Source: an uncultured Akkermansia sp. (GTDB lineage: Bacteria; Verrucomicrobiota; Verrucomicrobiia; Verrucomicrobiales; Akkermansiaceae). Taken from it: a DNA stretch of 8,547 nucleotides. The translations under genes were made by a program, and so were the position numbers. Shown here piece by piece: positions 6,718-8,547 of this stretch. The stretch's first letter is position 1. Every line of letters begins with the position of its first letter. The notes under the pieces are model-generated. The model did no database searches, was not told the origin of the DNA, and worked only from the letters and a program-made list of their open reading frames with translations. The stretch lies in contig CAJGCY010000111.1 of assembly GCA_904501955.1 (NCBI GenBank), forward strand, positions 1 through 8,547, read 5' to 3'.

Positions 6718-7104
6718 TCAGTACTGTTCATCAGAGGTATAAGGATAAGTATACATTCTTCGGGGACCAAAAAAGAAATAAAAAGAGGGTCCCCGTGCGT
6801 CATGATGTTTTTTAAATCCCAGCCCTATTTCCTTCGGTTTTTGGAGAACTTTTATATCAAGCTGACTGATTATGTTATTTAAATAATCAAAATTGGATAG
6901 CATGGCGTTGGCATCTTCTATCAAATTCAATAATTTTTCCGCATACGGAGATTGAACAGCATAGGAGCGAGCATGGTTTACATTCAACCTAATTTGAGGC
7001 AATGCCCTAAAGTTACCTGATGATAAAGCTATAAGAAATGCACGGTATAGATGTATATAGACCCCAAAAACAATTCTTGTATTATTATCTTCAATGGATT
7101 GCAA
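6718..7104 (-). pseudogene. 3' part of a frameshifted orphan gene
   Basis: This frame continues the gene that begins at 7736. Adding one A to the A6 run (T6 on the + strand, 7110-7115) joins the two parts, reading SDKK-TYLQSIEDNN across the junction and giving a protein of about 339 residues. The fragment has only a TTG as possible start and no promoter of its own, so alone it is unlikely to be made. It is mostly helical in character (VYIHLYRAFLIALSSG near its start). The tail GPSFYFFFGPRRMYTYPYT contains a DNA inverted repeat at 6761-6795 and is aromatic and basic, unlike the rest. No family is recognised. AT-rich composition matches the accessory block. Confidence 0.6.
6761..6795. repeat. 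Inverted repeat CGGGGACC / GGTCCCCG
   Basis: Perfect 8-bp arms (6761-6768 and 6788-6795) flank a 19-nt purine-rich loop (pyrimidine-rich on the - strand). It lies inside the 3' end of the split orphan gene, which reads it as two Gly-Pro pairs. Confidence 0.6.
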
Positions 7105-7736
7105 ATATGTTTTTTATCCGATACATTGTTTAATACATCTATCAGATACCTTTTATTTTCTGTGAAAACTCTTTCATCAATTTCTAACTCCGATATATGA
7201 TTATCTAAATTAAAGAGAATTGCGTGTTTTTTACATAATGCAGCTATAAGTTCTAAAGCTTTACGCTCGATGACTGCATGCGCGTGTGTTGCCCTATTTT
7301 CTTCATAGGTGCACCATTCCAACATCAATAAAAAATATTCCGAAAAATAATCTTTATTATCGAGCTCATAGAGCAGTGCTAAATTATTTATGTCAGACGT
7401 GTTAATATGCATTCCAAAAGAAAACAATGCATTATGAAAATCATCCGAAAGCGGAGGCAATCTTAAATTACCATAGACATAGAGACATTCATCTTTTTTC
7501 TTACACCATTGAGACACAGAGTTTACATATAATTTTCTAACACCATTATTCATAAAATCAATATACATTGAATATAGATACATAATATCGCTTTGAAATC
7601 TATATAATTCATGATCTTTCATCAATTTACCGGGTTTCGTTTTAATAACGGGGTAAATATCTATTACTTCAGCATACAACAATGATACACCGAAATTAAT
7701 AAAGAAACACAAAATGACACGACTAAACATCTTCAT
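7029..7736 (-). CDS. Secreted orphan protein, 5' part of a frameshifted gene
   Basis: From the ATG at 7736 the protein begins MKMFSRVILCFFINFGVSLLYAEV, a clear signal peptide with likely cleavage after Ala22. A longer frame reaches 7784, but the signal peptide favours 7736 (or the next ATG at 7730). The mature part is helical and rich in Tyr, Asp, Glu and Lys, with Cys-containing segments such as QWCKKKDECLYVYG. After the codons for NVSDKK the frame changes meaning; the last ~30 codons (HICNPLKIII onward) are probably out of frame, and the original sequence continues in 6718-7104. The cause is one missing base in a six-base A run: a real mutation, a slippage switch or a sequencing error. A near-consensus promoter lies 108 bp upstream. 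No known family is recognised, and no Shine-Dalgarno motif is visible. Confidence 0.6.
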   Translation of the reverse strand: MKMFSRVILCFFINFGVSLLYAEVIDIYPVIKTKPGKLMKDHELYRFQSDIMYLYSMYIDFMNNGVRKLYVNSVSQWCKKKDECLYVYGNLRLPPLSDDFHNALFSFGMHINTSDINNLALLYELDNKDYFSEYFLLMLEWCTYEENRATHAHAVIERKALELIAALCKKHAILFNLDNHISELEIDERVFTENKRYLIDVLNNVSDKKHICNPLKIIIQELFLGSIYIYTVHFL

Positions 7737-7843
7737 AACTATAGAGGTATAAAAGTGAACTCGGATACACCCCATTCTGACCACCGGCGAAAGCGTTTAA
7801 GGAATAGCTAAAGCCGATGCGTGGAGCGAAAGCAGCTAAAGTC

Positions 7844-7871
7844 AGTATACTATTTCTGCACCGATTGTCAA
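7844..7871 (-). promoter_or_regulatory. Near-consensus sigma70 promoter for the split orphan gene
   Basis: Read on the - strand, TTGACA (7871-7866) and TATACT (7849-7844) are spaced by 16 bp. Transcription would start near 7837, leaving a leader of about 100 nt to the ATG at 7736. The leader contains TTTAGCT twice, one overlapping the expected start region, and is more GC-rich than its surroundings. Confidence 0.65.
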
Positions 7872-7920
7872 TTATTTTGTAGTGGATAGCCAGAAGCGTT
7901 AAATAAAAACACTCTCGAAC

Positions 7921-7969
7921 GCATTGAATAGGTAGGATATTCTTACCTATTCAATGCACTCATTATTTT
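7921..7969. terminator. Long hairpin with T-run, probably bidirectional terminator
   Basis: GCATTGAATAGGTA (7921-7934) pairs perfectly with 7944-7957; the inner GGA/TCT can extend the stem to 17 bp. On the + strand it is followed by ATTATTTTTTTAT, a good terminator tail, although no + strand gene precedes it. On the - strand it lies just over 100 bp past the stop of the gene ending at 8062 and is followed by GTTCGAGAGTGTTTTTATTT, so it may end that transcript too. Confidence 0.65.
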
Positions 7970-8050
7970 TTTATAAGTTGCTTTGATTCGCTTCTCAACA
8001 GAGCCTAAATTATGACAAGCCCAGAATACTTCGCCCCGATGTAATGACTG
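7943..8050 (-). pseudogene. Possible 3' remnant of a lost gene (35 codons)
   Basis: A - strand frame between an in-frame TAG (8053-8051) and a TAA (7945-7943) reads QSLHRGEVFWACHN and then LGSVEKRIKATYKKIMSALNR. The end looks like the amphipathic C-terminal helix of a real protein, and its stop overlaps the hairpin at 7921-7957, as a native gene end might. There is no start codon or upstream coding sequence, so it would be a truncated remnant. The product is not recognised. Chance, or a repeat element read as protein, remains quite possible. Confidence 0.25.
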
Positions 8051-8061
8051 CTAGGCTATGT

Positions 8062-8547
8062 TCACTCGGCTTCAAATTTAGGGTATAAGCGGTACATTTC
8101 CGACTCATCTTCAAAAGTAGGTGAGGAAGGCAATGATATCAACACCAGTTGCAATATGCTAGGAGCATGATAGCTGTGCAGTAGGTAGGTAAGAGTATCA
8201 CCACCTATACACAACCGCATGTGCCCGGGAGAGTTCAATTTGATATCGGCCGGGACATCAAAATACATGAAGTATATGCCTGGGTAGGCTGAACCCTCCA
8301 TAAAAACGGGCAAAATGCAGTTTTTCCCAGCAGAGCTGAGGTAAACAAATTTAGGAACCGAGTTATCAAGAGAAATGACATTCGCATGCACTCTCCATTT
8401 ATATTCGGACTGATTTTTCAACACCATATCACAAAACGAAGGGCTATTCAGCGCAGGAAGTTCTGATTTCAGATGCACAATTGCCGATGTAATAATGGGA
8501 AAAGAGTAATCAATATCTGCTTTGAGAACAGAATAAGCCACAAATAC
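8062..8547 (-). CDS. 3' part of an unrecognised protein gene, cut by the window edge
   Basis: The frame is open from the right edge to a TGA at 8064-8062, giving 161 visible residues. A GTG at 8541 could be a start, but the frame continues to the edge (VFVAYSV...), so the true start is probably outside. No domain is recognised. The visible part looks beta-rich: VHANVISLDN at 53-62, KFVYLSSAGKNCILP at 66-80, IYFMYFDVPADIKL at 91-104 and MRLCIGGDTLTYLL at 110-123. It ends in a Glu/Ser-rich tail. Cysteines are at 39, 77 and 113. The alternation resembles a secreted beta-sandwich protein and loosely the C-terminal half of the 5541-6431 product, but I cannot show homology. Composition is that of the AT-rich accessory block. 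The gap 7785-8061 before it holds the promoter, hairpin and remnant listed separately. Confidence 0.6.
   Translation of the reverse strand, partial: VFVAYSVLKADIDYSFPIITSAIVHLKSELPALNSPSFCDMVLKNQSEYKWRVHANVISLDNSVPKFVYLSSAGKNCILPVFMEGSAYPGIYFMYFDVPADIKLNSPGHMRLCIGGDTLTYLLHSYHAPSILQLVLISLPSSPTFEDESEMYRLYPKFEAE

Noticed and set aside
8010..8042. Ten-codon + strand frame MTSPEYFAPM
   Set aside because: Too short, no ribosome binding site, and it lies antisense to the more coding-like remnant.

Overview
The window reads as chromosomal DNA of a Gram-negative-type bacterium. It joins a GC-rich core block (about 200-5440) to a visibly AT-rich accessory block (about 5520-8547). The YebC and Rho sequences, the missing Shine-Dalgarno motifs before the core genes, and small secreted orphan proteins would suit a Verrucomicrobiota member, perhaps Akkermansia-like. 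That assignment is an inference from sequence flavour; no marker here proves it.

Core block. Positions 1-195 hold a GC-rich, palindrome-rich intergenic element. A good sigma70-type promoter (259-287) leads into a 787-residue single-pass membrane protein. It has a very long Ala/Pro-rich cytoplasmic half and a helical, probably periplasmic C-terminal half, and it ends at a strong hairpin terminator. Next comes a complete tRNA-Pro(CGG) with its own promoter, then yebC (translation factor / regulator family) and rho (transcription termination factor). All are on the + strand and appear to be separately terminated units rather than one operon. This rho replaces the usual N-terminal helical domain with an Asn/Arg-rich disordered tail.

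Accessory block. Directly after the rho terminator hairpin sits a signal-peptide-bearing orphan gene (5541-6431) that carries a nine-C homopolymer in its coding sequence. It is followed by a broken second copy of part of rho (6492-6691). That copy has an internal fragment of rho fused to the rho 3' flank and terminator hairpin, with 347 bp missing between two 10-bp direct repeats. The coding part differs from the resident rho only at synonymous positions, which points to an origin in another rho allele rather than decay of a local copy. A 58-bp perfect direct repeat therefore brackets the orphan gene.

Beyond this, on the - strand, is a second secreted orphan gene (7736 down to 6718). It is split by a one-base shift at a six-base homopolymer and driven by a near-consensus promoter (7844-7871). 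Then come a hairpin, a short possible 3' gene remnant (7943-8050), and the 3' part of a third unrecognised gene that runs off the window (8062-8547).

How it fits together. The core part is information-processing housekeeping: proline tRNA, YebC, Rho. The region downstream of rho looks like a variable site where orphan genes for exported proteins have been inserted together with a donor rho 3' end, and where two homopolymer tracts could switch or have broken genes. I saw no CRISPR array, rRNA, recognisable transposase, integrase or defence gene.
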